NCBI GenBank assembly: GCA_965215155.1
Contig: CBDCCY010000001.1
Location: 868,001-932,000, forward strand
DNA: 64,000 bases
Reading direction: 5' to 3'
From: JAGWAJ01 sp965215155
GTDB lineage: Bacteria > Acidobacteriota > Vicinamibacteria > Vicinamibacterales > UBA8438
The notes under the pieces are model-generated. The model had not been told where the DNA came from, made no database searches, and saw nothing but the letters and a program-made list of their open reading frames with translations. Of this stretch, positions 51,832-60,204 are shown one piece after another. A program made the translations under genes and the position numbers. The stretch's first letter is position 1; every line of letters starts with the position of its first letter.

Positions 51832-51869
51832 GCTACGGCGAGAAGCTCAGCGACGAGCAGGAGGTGCTG
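51832..51869 (+). other. 38-bp fragment copied from the acyl-CoA dehydrogenase gene
   Basis: These 38 bases are identical to the minus strand of 58731-58768, inside the acyl-CoA dehydrogenase gene, where they encode YGEKLSDEQEVL. Here they lie just after the FHA stop codon and code for nothing evident. It is probably a small templated duplication or the last piece of a lost paralogue. Confidence 0.8.
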
Positions 51870-51904
51870 GCGACCCGACGCTCACTGCGGCAGCGCGCGC
51901 GACC

Positions 51905-53569
51905 CTACCGCAGCGCGTTGCCGATCCACGCGATCAGCGCCTCGGCGACGCGCGGCGGCACCTGCTTGTCGGGCAGGGTGTCGTACTCCGCGACGCTTCC
52001 CGTGACGGCCGGGACGAGGAGGTGGTTGACCCCCGCGACCGCTACCACGTCGACCGCGGATCGCCCGCGGTCGCGCACCAGCTCCGCGAGCCGCTCCGCA
52101 TGGTGGGTCGGTACCTGCCGGTCGAGCTCGCCGTGGAGCACGAGGATCGGCTGCCGCATGCGGCGGATCGAGTCGCGCGGGTCGTAGCGCAGCAACGACC
52201 GGAACCAGGGCGTGTCGGCCTGGCGGCGCAGAGCGTCGGGGATGCCGTCCCACGACCCGTCCCGGACGAGGGCGGCGTGCAGCCGCCGCTGCAGCGCGAC
52301 CCGCTCCCTGCGTTCGGCCGGCGTGGCCGCGATGCGCGTCAGCTCGGCCCGCTGCCGCTCGAGGACCAGCTCCTCGCCGCTGACCCCGGGCGCGGCGAGG
52401 AGCGCCACGGCGCCGATGCGCCGCTCGCGGGCCGCGGCGGCGAGCGTGATCCAGCCTCCTTCGCCGTGGCCTACGGCGACGATGCGGTCGCGGTCGGCGT
52501 CGTCGCGGCGGTCCCGCAGGTAGCGCACCAGGTCCCGCACGTCCTCGGCGTAGTCGCGCAACCGGGCCGACTCCGGGCGCCCGCCGCTCTGGCCGATGCC
52601 GCGGGGGTCGTAGCGGACGACGAGATAGCCGGCCTCCGAGAGCGCCGCGGCGAGCTGTGCGAAGATCGGCACCCCGAAGAGCGTTCCGTCGCGGTCGGCG
52701 GACGTCGCGCCGGGCACGAGGACGACGGCGGGCCAGCCGTCGGCCGGAGCGGCGCGGCCCACCGGCGTCGTCACCGTGGCTGCGAGGCTGAAGCCGGACG
52801 CTCCGACGCGCACCACCTCGTCGCCGGGCAGATGCGTGCCGCCGACGCGGCTCGACACGCGGACCACGTCCTGGCGGGCGATGTCGAGGGCCAGCGCGGG
52901 CAGGCTGACGCGCAGCAGCCGGCGGCGCTCGTCGCTCCAGATCTCCGCCGTCCGCGGCTCCGCGCCGCTGAACGTCAGGCGGTAGATCGCGGCCGTCAGC
53001 GTCTGCTCCGCCGTTCGCACTTCCTGCGTCGTCACCGCGTCGACGCGGGCGGTGACCTGCCCGCGCGGCGCAAGGTAGATCGGGAGCTCGTCGCCGGCCG
53101 CGGCGCCGCCCAGGCGGACGGCCAGCGCCTCGTAGGCGGCGAAGACGAAGTCGGGAAGCACCACCGCGTCCGCGGCGACCGGATCGGCGCGGTCGATGCG
53201 CCGCGTCCCCTCGACCAGCTCGCTGTCGGCACGGCCGGCGGCGAACGTCGTGCGCGCCGCCAGCGCGGTCCCGCCCCGCGTGCTCTCGAGGGTGAGCCGC
53301 CGCGGCCGCCAGGCGTCGTCGTACACGGCCTCGAAGACGTGGATCCGATGGTCGATCGGCGCCGCGAGCTGCCCCGTGGAGCGGATCACCCAGCCGTCGG
53401 CGGAGCGGGAGACCGAGGTCTGCTCGAGGCCGATCGGCGTCGAGCGGAGGAAGATGTTGAACGTCGCCGCGCCGGTCGCCGGCTCCACGGCCGGGGGCTG
53501 GGCCGCGGCGCGGCCCGCTGCCGCCAGCGCGAGGCCCGCCGCGAGCGCGATCCGCAGTCGAAGCCGCAT
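51905..53569 (-). CDS. Exported alpha/beta hydrolase with Ser-to-Gly nucleophile change
   Basis: 554 residues. A signal peptide (RIALAAGLALAAAGRAAAQ) and an N-terminal beta-rich domain (about 25-270) precede the alpha/beta hydrolase part: PAVVLVPGATSADRDGT is the oxyanion loop, VVRYDPRGIGQSGG typical, PILVLHGELDRQVP the acid and GVNHLLVP the histidine. The nucleophile elbow reads AVGHGEGGW where GHSEGG is expected, so the catalytic serine is a glycine. It may be a non-enzymatic or repurposed member. Confidence 0.85.
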   Translation of the reverse strand: MRLRLRIALAAGLALAAAGRAAAQPPAVEPATGAATFNIFLRSTPIGLEQTSVSRSADGWVIRSTGQLAAPIDHRIHVFEAVYDDAWRPRRLTLESTRGGTALAARTTFAAGRADSELVEGTRRIDRADPVAADAVVLPDFVFAAYEALAVRLGGAAAGDELPIYLAPRGQVTARVDAVTTQEVRTAEQTLTAAIYRLTFSGAEPRTAEIWSDERRRLLRVSLPALALDIARQDVVRVSSRVGGTHLPGDEVVRVGASGFSLAATVTTPVGRAAPADGWPAVVLVPGATSADRDGTLFGVPIFAQLAAALSEAGYLVVRYDPRGIGQSGGRPESARLRDYAEDVRDLVRYLRDRRDDADRDRIVAVGHGEGGWITLAAAARERRIGAVALLAAPGVSGEELVLERQRAELTRIAATPAERRERVALQRRLHAALVRDGSWDGIPDALRRQADTPWFRSLLRYDPRDSIRRMRQPILVLHGELDRQVPTHHAERLAELVRDRGRSAVDVVAVAGVNHLLVPAVTGSVAEYDTLPDKQVPPRVAEALIAWIGNALR

Positions 53570-53646
53570 CGCGTCAGAATATCATCTGCGCGTGCGGTCC
53601 CGCCGCGCGTCCGCGAGCGCGGCCGGAGCGCGCGAGCCTGTCACCG

Positions 53647-54663
53647 ATGGATCAGAGCCACTACCGAGCGCTGCGGGACGGGGCCGCCGTCACGGACCGG
53701 TCGGACCGCGGCCTGATCGCGGTGCGCGGAGACGACCGGGCCGTGTTCCTGCAGGGGCTCCTGACCAACGACGTGGAGGCTCTCGCCGACGGCGACGGCT
53801 GCTACGCGGCCTGGCTGACCGCGCAGGGCCGGATGATCGCCGACCTCGACGTGCTGCACGCCGGCGATGCGCTGCTGCTCGACGTCGACGCCGCGGCGGC
53901 CGAGCCGCTGCTCGCGCGCCTCGACGCGCTGGTCTTCACGGAGGACGTCCGCCTCGCGGACCTGAGCCGCGCCTGGGCCAGCCACGGCGTGCACGGACCC
54001 GGCGCGGCGCAGGCGCTCGAGCAGGTGACGGGCGCCTCGCTCCGCGCGCTCCCCCCGAACCGGGGGTGTGCGGTCACCCTGGGCGGGGCGCCGGGGCGCG
54101 TCGCGCGGGCCGACGCCCTGGGGATTCCGGGCTTCCACCTCTACTGCGAGCGCGAGGCTTCCGGGCCGCTCGGCGCGGCGCTCGCCGCCGCCGGGGCTGT
54201 CGCGGTGGGGGACGAGGCGACCGAGGCGGTGCGCATCGAGTCGGGGCGGCCGCGCTTCGGGGTGGACATGGGCACGGAGACGATCCCGCTCGAGGCCGGC
54301 ATCGAGGACCGCGCGATCAGCATGGACAAGGGCTGCTACGTCGGGCAGGAGGTCATCGTCCGCGTCCTGCACCGCGGTCAGGGCCGGGTCGCGCGGCGGC
54401 TGGTGGGGCTGACCCTCGGGTCGGAGCCCGGCGCGACCGTCCCCCGGCCCGGCACCGGGATCCACCACGGCGGCGCCGCGGTGGGCCGGGTGACGAGCGC
54501 GGTCCGGTCGCCGGCCCTGGGCCGGGTCATTGGGCTCGGCTACGTCGCGCGGGCGCTCAGCGAGCCGGGCGTCGAGGTCGTGGTGGGCGCGGACGCGGGC
54601 GGCGCCCGCCGGATCGCGCGGGTCACCCGCCTGCCCTTCGTCGAGCCGCGCGGCATCGTCTGA
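53647..54663 (+). CDS. ygfZ: Folate-binding YgfZ/GcvT-like protein
   Basis: 338 residues. LIAVRGDDRAVFLQGLLTND starts the folate-binding fold, WLTAQGRMIADLDVL follows, and DKGCYVGQEVIVRVLHRG is the YgfZ signature K-G-C-Y-x-G-Q-E. C-terminal GRVTSAVRSPALGRVIGLGY is typical. YgfZ helps repair or assemble Fe-S proteins and affects tRNA modification. It starts divergently from the alpha/beta hydrolase. Confidence 0.93.
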   Translation: MDQSHYRALRDGAAVTDRSDRGLIAVRGDDRAVFLQGLLTNDVEALADGDGCYAAWLTAQGRMIADLDVLHAGDALLLDVDAAAAEPLLARLDALVFTEDVRLADLSRAWASHGVHGPGAAQALEQVTGASLRALPPNRGCAVTLGGAPGRVARADALGIPGFHLYCEREASGPLGAALAAAGAVAVGDEATEAVRIESGRPRFGVDMGTETIPLEAGIEDRAISMDKGCYVGQEVIVRVLHRGQGRVARRLVGLTLGSEPGATVPRPGTGIHHGGAAVGRVTSAVRSPALGRVIGLGYVARALSEPGVEVVVGADAGGARRIARVTRLPFVEPRGIV

Positions 54664-54681
54664 AGGGCGCCGGCCGCCCGG

Positions 54682-55170
54682 TCAGCGGCGGCCCTCGATC
54701 GCGCCCTTCACGGCGGCGAACACCTGGCGGGCGAGGTCCTGGGAGATGCGCTCCCGGATGGCGCCGCACTCGACGAGGACGGTCGCGCCGCCGGCCTCAA
54801 TCGCGACGTCCCACCGGTCGCGCGACAACCCCTCCGGACGGTCGTCCACGACGTCGGCCGGCGTCGTGCGCGTGTCGGTGTAGCCCGGCGCCAGGCTGGC
54901 CGCGATCGGGGCTCCGTTGATCAGCACGCGGGCGGCCTGGATGGCGTCCTTGGGGATGCGCCGCCCTCCGTAGTGGAACGCCTCGTCGTCCGCGGTGAAG
55001 AAGGTGATGCCGTCGCCGGTCGGCAGCTCGGCGAGGACGACCTGGCCGAGGGCGGCAATCTCCCGCTGCTGCCGCTGCCGTCGGCGCCGGGCGCCGGTCA
55101 GCGAGGTCGCGAGTCCGAGCGCCACGAACAGCAGGAAGACGGCGAGAACCGCGAACACGACGTCGCGCAT
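54682..55170 (-). CDS. Membrane-anchored protein of unknown function
   Basis: 162 residues. One N-terminal transmembrane segment (VFAVLAVFLLFVALGLATSL) is followed by a basic stretch (GARRRRQRQQREIAALG) and a soluble part (DGITFFTADDEAFHYGGRRI, AARVLINGAPIAASLAPGYT). It ends ISQDLARQVFAAVKGAIEGR. I do not recognise a family. Codon use and the anchor plus ordered tail support a real gene. It is divergent from thiI and converges with ygfZ. Confidence 0.65.
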   Translation of the reverse strand: MRDVVFAVLAVFLLFVALGLATSLTGARRRRQRQQREIAALGQVVLAELPTGDGITFFTADDEAFHYGGRRIPKDAIQAARVLINGAPIAASLAPGYTDTRTTPADVVDDRPEGLSRDRWDVAIEAGGATVLVECGAIRERISQDLARQVFAAVKGAIEGRR

Positions 55171-55257
55171 GGTGCTCGGCGCCCATCGTACCAGACGCCC
55201 CGCGCGCGCATTGAATCCGCGCGTCCTGGCGGGTACGATCGGCGGCCCGGCTGCGCC

Positions 55258-56499
55258 ATGGATTCCGTCATCGTCCACTATCAGGAGATTGCGCTCAAGG
55301 GCCGCAACCGCCCGTGGTTCGTCGAGCGCCTCGTGCGCAACCTGCGCGAGGCGACCGCCGACCTCGACGTCGTGCGCGTGCGCGCGCTGATGGGGCGCAT
55401 CGAGCTGACGCTCGGGCCGGCGGCCGACTGGGACGCGGTGCGCGAGCGCGTCGGGCGGACGTTCGGCATCGCGAACTTCGCGCGGGCGCGCCGCACCGAC
55501 CGGGGCCTCGACGAGCTGGCGGCGGCCGTCATCCGCGACCTCGCCGCCGTCGGCGGCAACGGAGGCGCCGGACCCGCCCCGGGCGCGGGCGACCGCGTGC
55601 GCTTCCGCGTGCGCGCGAGCCGGGCCGACAAGTCCTTCCCGTACACGTCGCCGGAGATCGAGCGCGAAGTCGGGGGGCGCATCAAGGCGGCGTGCGGCTG
55701 GCACGTCGACCTCCGGCAGCCCGAGGTCGACGTGCGGGTGGAGGTGCTCGCGGACCGGGCCTACTACTCGCTGGAGCGGCATCCCGGCCCCGGGGGGCTG
55801 CCGTCGGGCGTGAGCGGTCATGCCCTGTGCCTGCTGTCGGGCGGGATCGACTCGCCCGTGGCCGCGTACCGCATGATGCGGCGGGGGTGCCGGGTCCGTT
55901 TCGTGCACTTCCACGCCTATCCGATCCTCTCGAGCGCGTCGCAGGAGAAGGCGCGCGAGATCGCGGCCCTGCTGACGCGCTACCAGCTGGCGTCGCGGCT
56001 GTACGTCGTGGCCTTCGGCGAGGTGCAGCAGCGAGTGGTGGTGTCGGCCCCGCCGCCGTTGCGCGTCGTGCTCTACCGGCGGCTGATGATGCGCATCGCG
56101 GAGCGTCTCGCGCGCCGCATCGGGGCGCGGGCGCTGGTGACCGGCGACGCGGTGGGGCAGGTGGCCTCGCAGACGCTGGACAACCTGGCCGTCATCGGCG
56201 ACGTGGTGACGCTCCCCGTGCTGCGCCCGCTGGTCGGTTTCGACAAGGACGAAATCACGCGGGAAGCCCGGGCACTCGGCACCTACGCCACCTCGATCAT
56301 TCCGGACCAGGACTGCTGCACGCTGTTCACGCCGAAGAGCCCGGCGACGCGGGCGCGCCGCGAGGAGGTCGAGCGGGCGGAGGCGGCGCTGCCGATCGCG
56401 GAGCTGGTGGACGCCGCGGTGGCCCGCGCCGAGCGGCACGATTACGTCTTTCCGCCGAGCGAGGGCCGGCGTGCCGGGGAAGTGGGGCCGGCGTCCTGA
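55258..56499 (+). CDS. thiI: tRNA 4-thiouridine sulfurtransferase
   Basis: 413 residues. An N-terminal ferredoxin-like/THUMP region (VIVHYQEIALKGRNRPWFVE, FRVRASRADKSFPYTSPEIE) is followed by the PP-loop CLLSGGIDSPVAAYRMMRRG and VTGDAVGQVASQTLDNL. PDQDCCTLFTPKSP near the end has the cysteine pair. It adenylates U8 of tRNA and inserts sulfur, and also serves thiamine synthesis. There is no C-terminal rhodanese domain; a separate rhodanese gene follows 105 bases later and could supply the persulfide. An in-frame Gly/Ala/Pro insertion sits near residue 100. Confidence 0.93.
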   Translation: MDSVIVHYQEIALKGRNRPWFVERLVRNLREATADLDVVRVRALMGRIELTLGPAADWDAVRERVGRTFGIANFARARRTDRGLDELAAAVIRDLAAVGGNGGAGPAPGAGDRVRFRVRASRADKSFPYTSPEIEREVGGRIKAACGWHVDLRQPEVDVRVEVLADRAYYSLERHPGPGGLPSGVSGHALCLLSGGIDSPVAAYRMMRRGCRVRFVHFHAYPILSSASQEKAREIAALLTRYQLASRLYVVAFGEVQQRVVVSAPPPLRVVLYRRLMMRIAERLARRIGARALVTGDAVGQVASQTLDNLAVIGDVVTLPVLRPLVGFDKDEITREARALGTYATSIIPDQDCCTLFTPKSPATRARREEVERAEAALPIAELVDAAVARAERHDYVFPPSEGRRAGEVGPAS

Positions 56500-56604
56500 G
56501 GCGCCCCCCGGGAGCGGCGGACCGCAGGCGCGGACCGGGGAGCGGACCGTTGCCGTGCAGGCTTGCTGCCGGCGGGCGGACGGCGGCGGAAGGAGGCTGA
56601 TCCG

Positions 56605-57477
56605 ATGGCGGCCGATTCGAAGGGCTACGCCAACCCGGGGCTGCTGATCGCGCCGGACGAGCTGGCCGGCCGGCTCGCACCCGCGTCCGGGGCGGCGGCG
56701 CGCCCGGACGCGGAGGACGCCGGCCCCGTCGTCATCGACCTCCGCCCGGCGGAGGCGTTCGCGGCCGGGCACATTCCGGGCGCTGCCCACCTCGACCTGT
56801 TCGGGGTGAGCCTCATCGACACCTCGCCGGCCCCGCTCGACGCCTTCCTGTGGATGATCGCGCACCTGCTCGCCACCCGCGGCGCGGCCGCCGAGCGGAC
56901 GGCGGTCGTCTACGACGAGCAGTCGGGCATCCGGGCGGCGCGCGCGTTCTGGTTCCTGGAGCTCTTCGACCATCCGCGTCCGCGGCTGCTCGACGGCGGC
57001 TTCGGTGCCTGGCGCGCGGCCGGCCACCCGGTGACGACCGAGGCCGCCCCGCCCGCCCGCGCCGACTGGTCCGTCGGGCGCGTGGCGGCCCGCCTGGCGA
57101 CGTGGCGGGACGCGCGGGCCGCCATCGGCGCGGCGGGCGCCGTGCTCGTCGACACGCGCAGCACCGGCGAGCACCGGGGCACGGTCCGCCGCGCGCGGCG
57201 CGGCGGCGCGATTCCGGGCGCCGTGCACATCGAGTGGACCCGCAACCTCGACGCCTCCGGCGCGTTCAAGCCGGCCGCCGCCCTCCGCAAGATGTACGAG
57301 GATGCCGGCGTCACCCCCGACCGCGAGGTGATCACCTACTGCCAGGGAGGCTACCGGGCCGCGCACAGCTACGTCGCGCTGCGCCTGCTCGGCTATCCGC
57401 GCGTGCGGAACTACCTCGGGTCGTGGAAGGAGTGGGGCGACCGGGAGGACCTGCCCGTCGAGCGTCCCGCGGACTGA
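56605..57477 (+). CDS. Two-domain rhodanese (sulfurtransferase)
   Basis: 290 residues. The first, inactive domain has VVIDLRPAEAFAAGHIPGAA and VVYDEQSGIRAARAFWFLEL without an active-site Cys. The second has VLVDTRSTGEHRGTVR and ITYCQGGYRAAHSYVALRLL with the catalytic Cys. It moves sulfane sulfur from thiosulfate or mercaptopyruvate. Its position after thiI suggests it charges ThiI, which here lacks its own rhodanese domain. GGAAGGAGG precedes the ATG at 56605. Confidence 0.92.
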   Translation: MAADSKGYANPGLLIAPDELAGRLAPASGAAARPDAEDAGPVVIDLRPAEAFAAGHIPGAAHLDLFGVSLIDTSPAPLDAFLWMIAHLLATRGAAAERTAVVYDEQSGIRAARAFWFLELFDHPRPRLLDGGFGAWRAAGHPVTTEAAPPARADWSVGRVAARLATWRDARAAIGAAGAVLVDTRSTGEHRGTVRRARRGGAIPGAVHIEWTRNLDASGAFKPAAALRKMYEDAGVTPDREVITYCQGGYRAAHSYVALRLLGYPRVRNYLGSWKEWGDREDLPVERPAD

Positions 57478-57493
57478 GCCGCGGCCGCCCGGC

Positions 57494-58405
57494 TCAGTTC
57501 AGGCTCGCGACGCGGCGCCGGAGCGCCTTGACGTGCTCCCAGATCTCGGCGTGCTCTCCCTTCTCGCTCGAACCGCCCTCCTCCTCCTGCGTCCCGGGGC
57601 TGCCCGCTTCGCCTCGGGACGTGAAGCGCAGGTAGGCCTCCAGGTCCCGGAGCGCCGTCGAGAAATCGTTCAGATGGTAGGCCAGCAGGCCTCGGTCCCG
57701 GAGCTCGGTGAGCGCCGACGGGTCGAGCGCGAGCAGGAGCTCCGTCAGGGTGCGCGCCTGCGGGAACGAGCGCATGCGCACGTAAATGCGCTTCAGGTTG
57801 AGCAGCATCCGCAGCAGGATCTGCTGCTTGCTGGCGCGCACGAGCAGCCGCCGGTCGAACGCGGCGTCGTCGCCGACGTGCTTCCTGAGCAGTCGCTGGC
57901 AGTCCGCCTCGTCGAGGACCGCCCCGCCGTGGAACGGATCGAGAATGACCGGGTCGCCGCCGCCGGACGGCCGGCTTGCGGCCTGCGGCAGGCGCAGCAG
58001 GAAATGGCCGGGGAAGTTGACGCCGTTGGCCCGCACGCCGGCCCGCCGCGCCACTTCGATGTAGACGAGGGCCAGCGTGATCGGGATGCCGGTGCGGCGC
58101 TCGAGCACCTGGTTCAGAAAGCTGTTGCGCGGGTCGTCGTAGGCCTCCGTGTTGCCCGCGAACCCCTCGTCCTCGAACAGGTAGCCGCTGATGGTCCGGC
58201 CGTGCGCCATCGGCCCGGCGCGCGGCCCGAGCGAGGCGAGCCGTTCCGACACCGTGCGTCCCATGGCGTCGAGCTGCTCCAGGTAGCGCTCCGCCTCGAG
58301 GCCCGGGTATTCCAGGCGGGCGACGAAGAGCGCCGCCGGCGCAAGGTCGGGGTCGGGACTCTTGGCGATCTCCGTGAACCGGTGCACGAACTCGGATTCC
58401 GTCAC
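57494..58405 (-). CDS. SirB1 family protein (transglutaminase-like, TPR)
   Basis: 303 residues. NSFLNQVLERRTGIPITLAL and ANGVNFPGHFLLRLP are the SirB1 hallmarks, with VILDPFHGGAVLDEADCQRL next. The C-terminal half has TPR-like helices (RMLLNLKRIYVRMRSFPQAR, YHLNDFSTALRDLEAYLRF) and an acidic insertion. The fold is transglutaminase-like without the usual Cys, so it is probably a binding protein. It is the last gene of the beta-oxidation cluster, 13 bases after the acyl-CoA dehydrogenase. Confidence 0.85.
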   Translation of the reverse strand: MTESEFVHRFTEIAKSPDPDLAPAALFVARLEYPGLEAERYLEQLDAMGRTVSERLASLGPRAGPMAHGRTISGYLFEDEGFAGNTEAYDDPRNSFLNQVLERRTGIPITLALVYIEVARRAGVRANGVNFPGHFLLRLPQAASRPSGGGDPVILDPFHGGAVLDEADCQRLLRKHVGDDAAFDRRLLVRASKQQILLRMLLNLKRIYVRMRSFPQARTLTELLLALDPSALTELRDRGLLAYHLNDFSTALRDLEAYLRFTSRGEAGSPGTQEEEGGSSEKGEHAEIWEHVKALRRRVASLN

Positions 58406-58418
58406 CTTGCTCCGCCTC

Positions 58419-60194
58419 TCAGAACACGTAGCGCCCGCGCTCGACCACCTTGTCGGCCAGCGCCCGCCGGATCGCGACGGTGTTGATCGGCGGCACCTTC
58501 AACAGCCGCCGCAGGGCGGCGAGGTGCGTCCGCAGCGCGTCGCCCTCCGCCATCGCGGCGAGCGCGGACCGGGCGCCGACCTCGATGCGCAGGGCGGCGT
58601 CGTTGACGTAGGCGCGGGCGGCCTCCACCTGCAGGCCGGCTTCCGCTCCCCCCGCCGCGGCGGCCCCGCCGGCGCGCAGGACCGCGCTCTCGGCGGCATA
58701 GGTGTCGATCAGGATGTCGGCGGCCGTCGACAGCACCTCCTGCTCGTCGCTGAGCTTCTCGCCGTAGCGCTCGAGCGCGAGGCCGATCACGGCCAGGGCG
58801 GTCTTCTTGAACATGCCGACCGCGCTCCGCGCCGCATCGAGCGGGCCGTCGCCCGGCTCGGGGGGCCGCGTTCCCGCCGTGAGCTCGTCCCGGAGCGCCC
58901 GCGCCGCGGCGATGAGCGGCAGGCGGCCCTTCGTCGCCAGCCGCACGAGGCGGCCCGGAATCAGCAGCCGGTTGATCTCGTTCGTGCCCTCGAAGATGCG
59001 GTTGACCCGGCTGTCGCGGTAGTGGCGTTCCGCCGCGTAGTCCTTCACGTAGCCGTTGCCGCCGTGGATCTGCACGTTCTCGTCGAGGACGTAGTGCAGC
59101 GTCTCGCTGCCCGCGACCTTGAGGATGGACGATTCCACGGCGTACTCCTCGAGTCCCTCGACGAGCGTCCGGTCCTCTTCCGACCCGCCGAGCGCGGCAT
59201 CGAGCAGGCCTGCCGTACGGAACGTCATCGCCTCGAGAGCGTAGGTCCGGAGCGTCATCTCGCCGATCTTGTGGCGGATCGCCCCGAAACTGGCGATGGG
59301 CTTTCCGAACTGGTGCCGGTCCGCGGCGTACTGCGCCGCCTCGCCGATCGCCGTCCGCGCGCCGCCCACCGTCGACGCGGCGAGCTTGAAGCGCCCGTAG
59401 TTCAGGACGCTGAAGGCGACGATGTGCCCGCGGCCGATCTCGCCGAGCACGTTCTCGGCGGGCACGCCGGCGTCCCGCAGGATGACCGGCGTGGTCGACG
59501 AGCCGAGCAGGCCCATCTTGTGCTCCTCGGCGCCGCTCGTCACTCCCTCGAACGCCCGCTCGACGATGAAGGCGGTGAACGCCTCGCCGTCCACCTTCGC
59601 GAAGACGATGTAGACGTCGGCGAAGCCGCCGTTCGTGATCCACATCTTCTCGCCGTTCAGCACGAAGCTGCCGTCCGCCTGCCGCGTGGCGCGCGTCTTG
59701 GCGCCGAGGGCGTCGGACCCCGAGCCCGACTCGCTCAGGCAGTACGCGCCCACCGTCTCGCCGCTCACCAGCCCCGGCAGGTAGCGCCGCTTCTGGGCCT
59801 CGGTCCCGAAGGCGCGGATCGGCATGATGACGAGCCCGGTCTGCGCCCCGAAGGCGGTGCTGAACGACCCCGCGTGGCCCAGGCTCCCGGCGATCAGGGC
59901 CGACGAGACCTTGTCGAGCCCGACGCCGCCGTAGGCTTCCGGCACGTCCGTCCCGAGCAGTCCGAGCTCGCCGCAGCGCCGCAGGAGGCGGCGCGCGAGG
60001 TCCCAGTCCTTCGTCTCCAGGCGGTCGTTCTGGTCGATCACCTCGCGGGTGACGAACTCCTCCGCGGTGCCGTGGATCAGGCGCTGCTCTTCGCTCAGCC
60101 GCTCCGGCGTGAAGACGGTCTCCGGCGCCGTGGGCTCGAGCAGCCAGGCGCCGCCCGCGGGCGGCGCGGAGGTCGGGGGTGCAGCAGTCGTCAT
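58419..60194 (-). CDS. Acyl-CoA dehydrogenase, long (VLCAD/ACAD9-like)
   Basis: 591 residues. YCLSESGSGSDALGAKTRAT is the FAD/substrate loop, MWITNGGFADVYIVFAKV follows, LNYGRFKLAASTVGGARTAI and HQFGKPIASFGAIRHKIGEM are typical, and IHGGNGYVKDYAAERHYRDS with RIFEGTNEINRLLIPG closes the core. A C-terminal domain of 150 residues (LALERYGEKLSDEQEVLSTA) makes it like mitochondrial VLCAD. It does the first step of beta-oxidation and passes electrons to ETF. It starts 10 bases after the thiolase. Confidence 0.94.
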   Translation of the reverse strand: MTTAAPPTSAPPAGGAWLLEPTAPETVFTPERLSEEQRLIHGTAEEFVTREVIDQNDRLETKDWDLARRLLRRCGELGLLGTDVPEAYGGVGLDKVSSALIAGSLGHAGSFSTAFGAQTGLVIMPIRAFGTEAQKRRYLPGLVSGETVGAYCLSESGSGSDALGAKTRATRQADGSFVLNGEKMWITNGGFADVYIVFAKVDGEAFTAFIVERAFEGVTSGAEEHKMGLLGSSTTPVILRDAGVPAENVLGEIGRGHIVAFSVLNYGRFKLAASTVGGARTAIGEAAQYAADRHQFGKPIASFGAIRHKIGEMTLRTYALEAMTFRTAGLLDAALGGSEEDRTLVEGLEEYAVESSILKVAGSETLHYVLDENVQIHGGNGYVKDYAAERHYRDSRVNRIFEGTNEINRLLIPGRLVRLATKGRLPLIAAARALRDELTAGTRPPEPGDGPLDAARSAVGMFKKTALAVIGLALERYGEKLSDEQEVLSTAADILIDTYAAESAVLRAGGAAAAGGAEAGLQVEAARAYVNDAALRIEVGARSALAAMAEGDALRTHLAALRRLLKVPPINTVAIRRALADKVVERGRYVF

Positions 60195-60204
60195 GATGGC
60201 CTCG

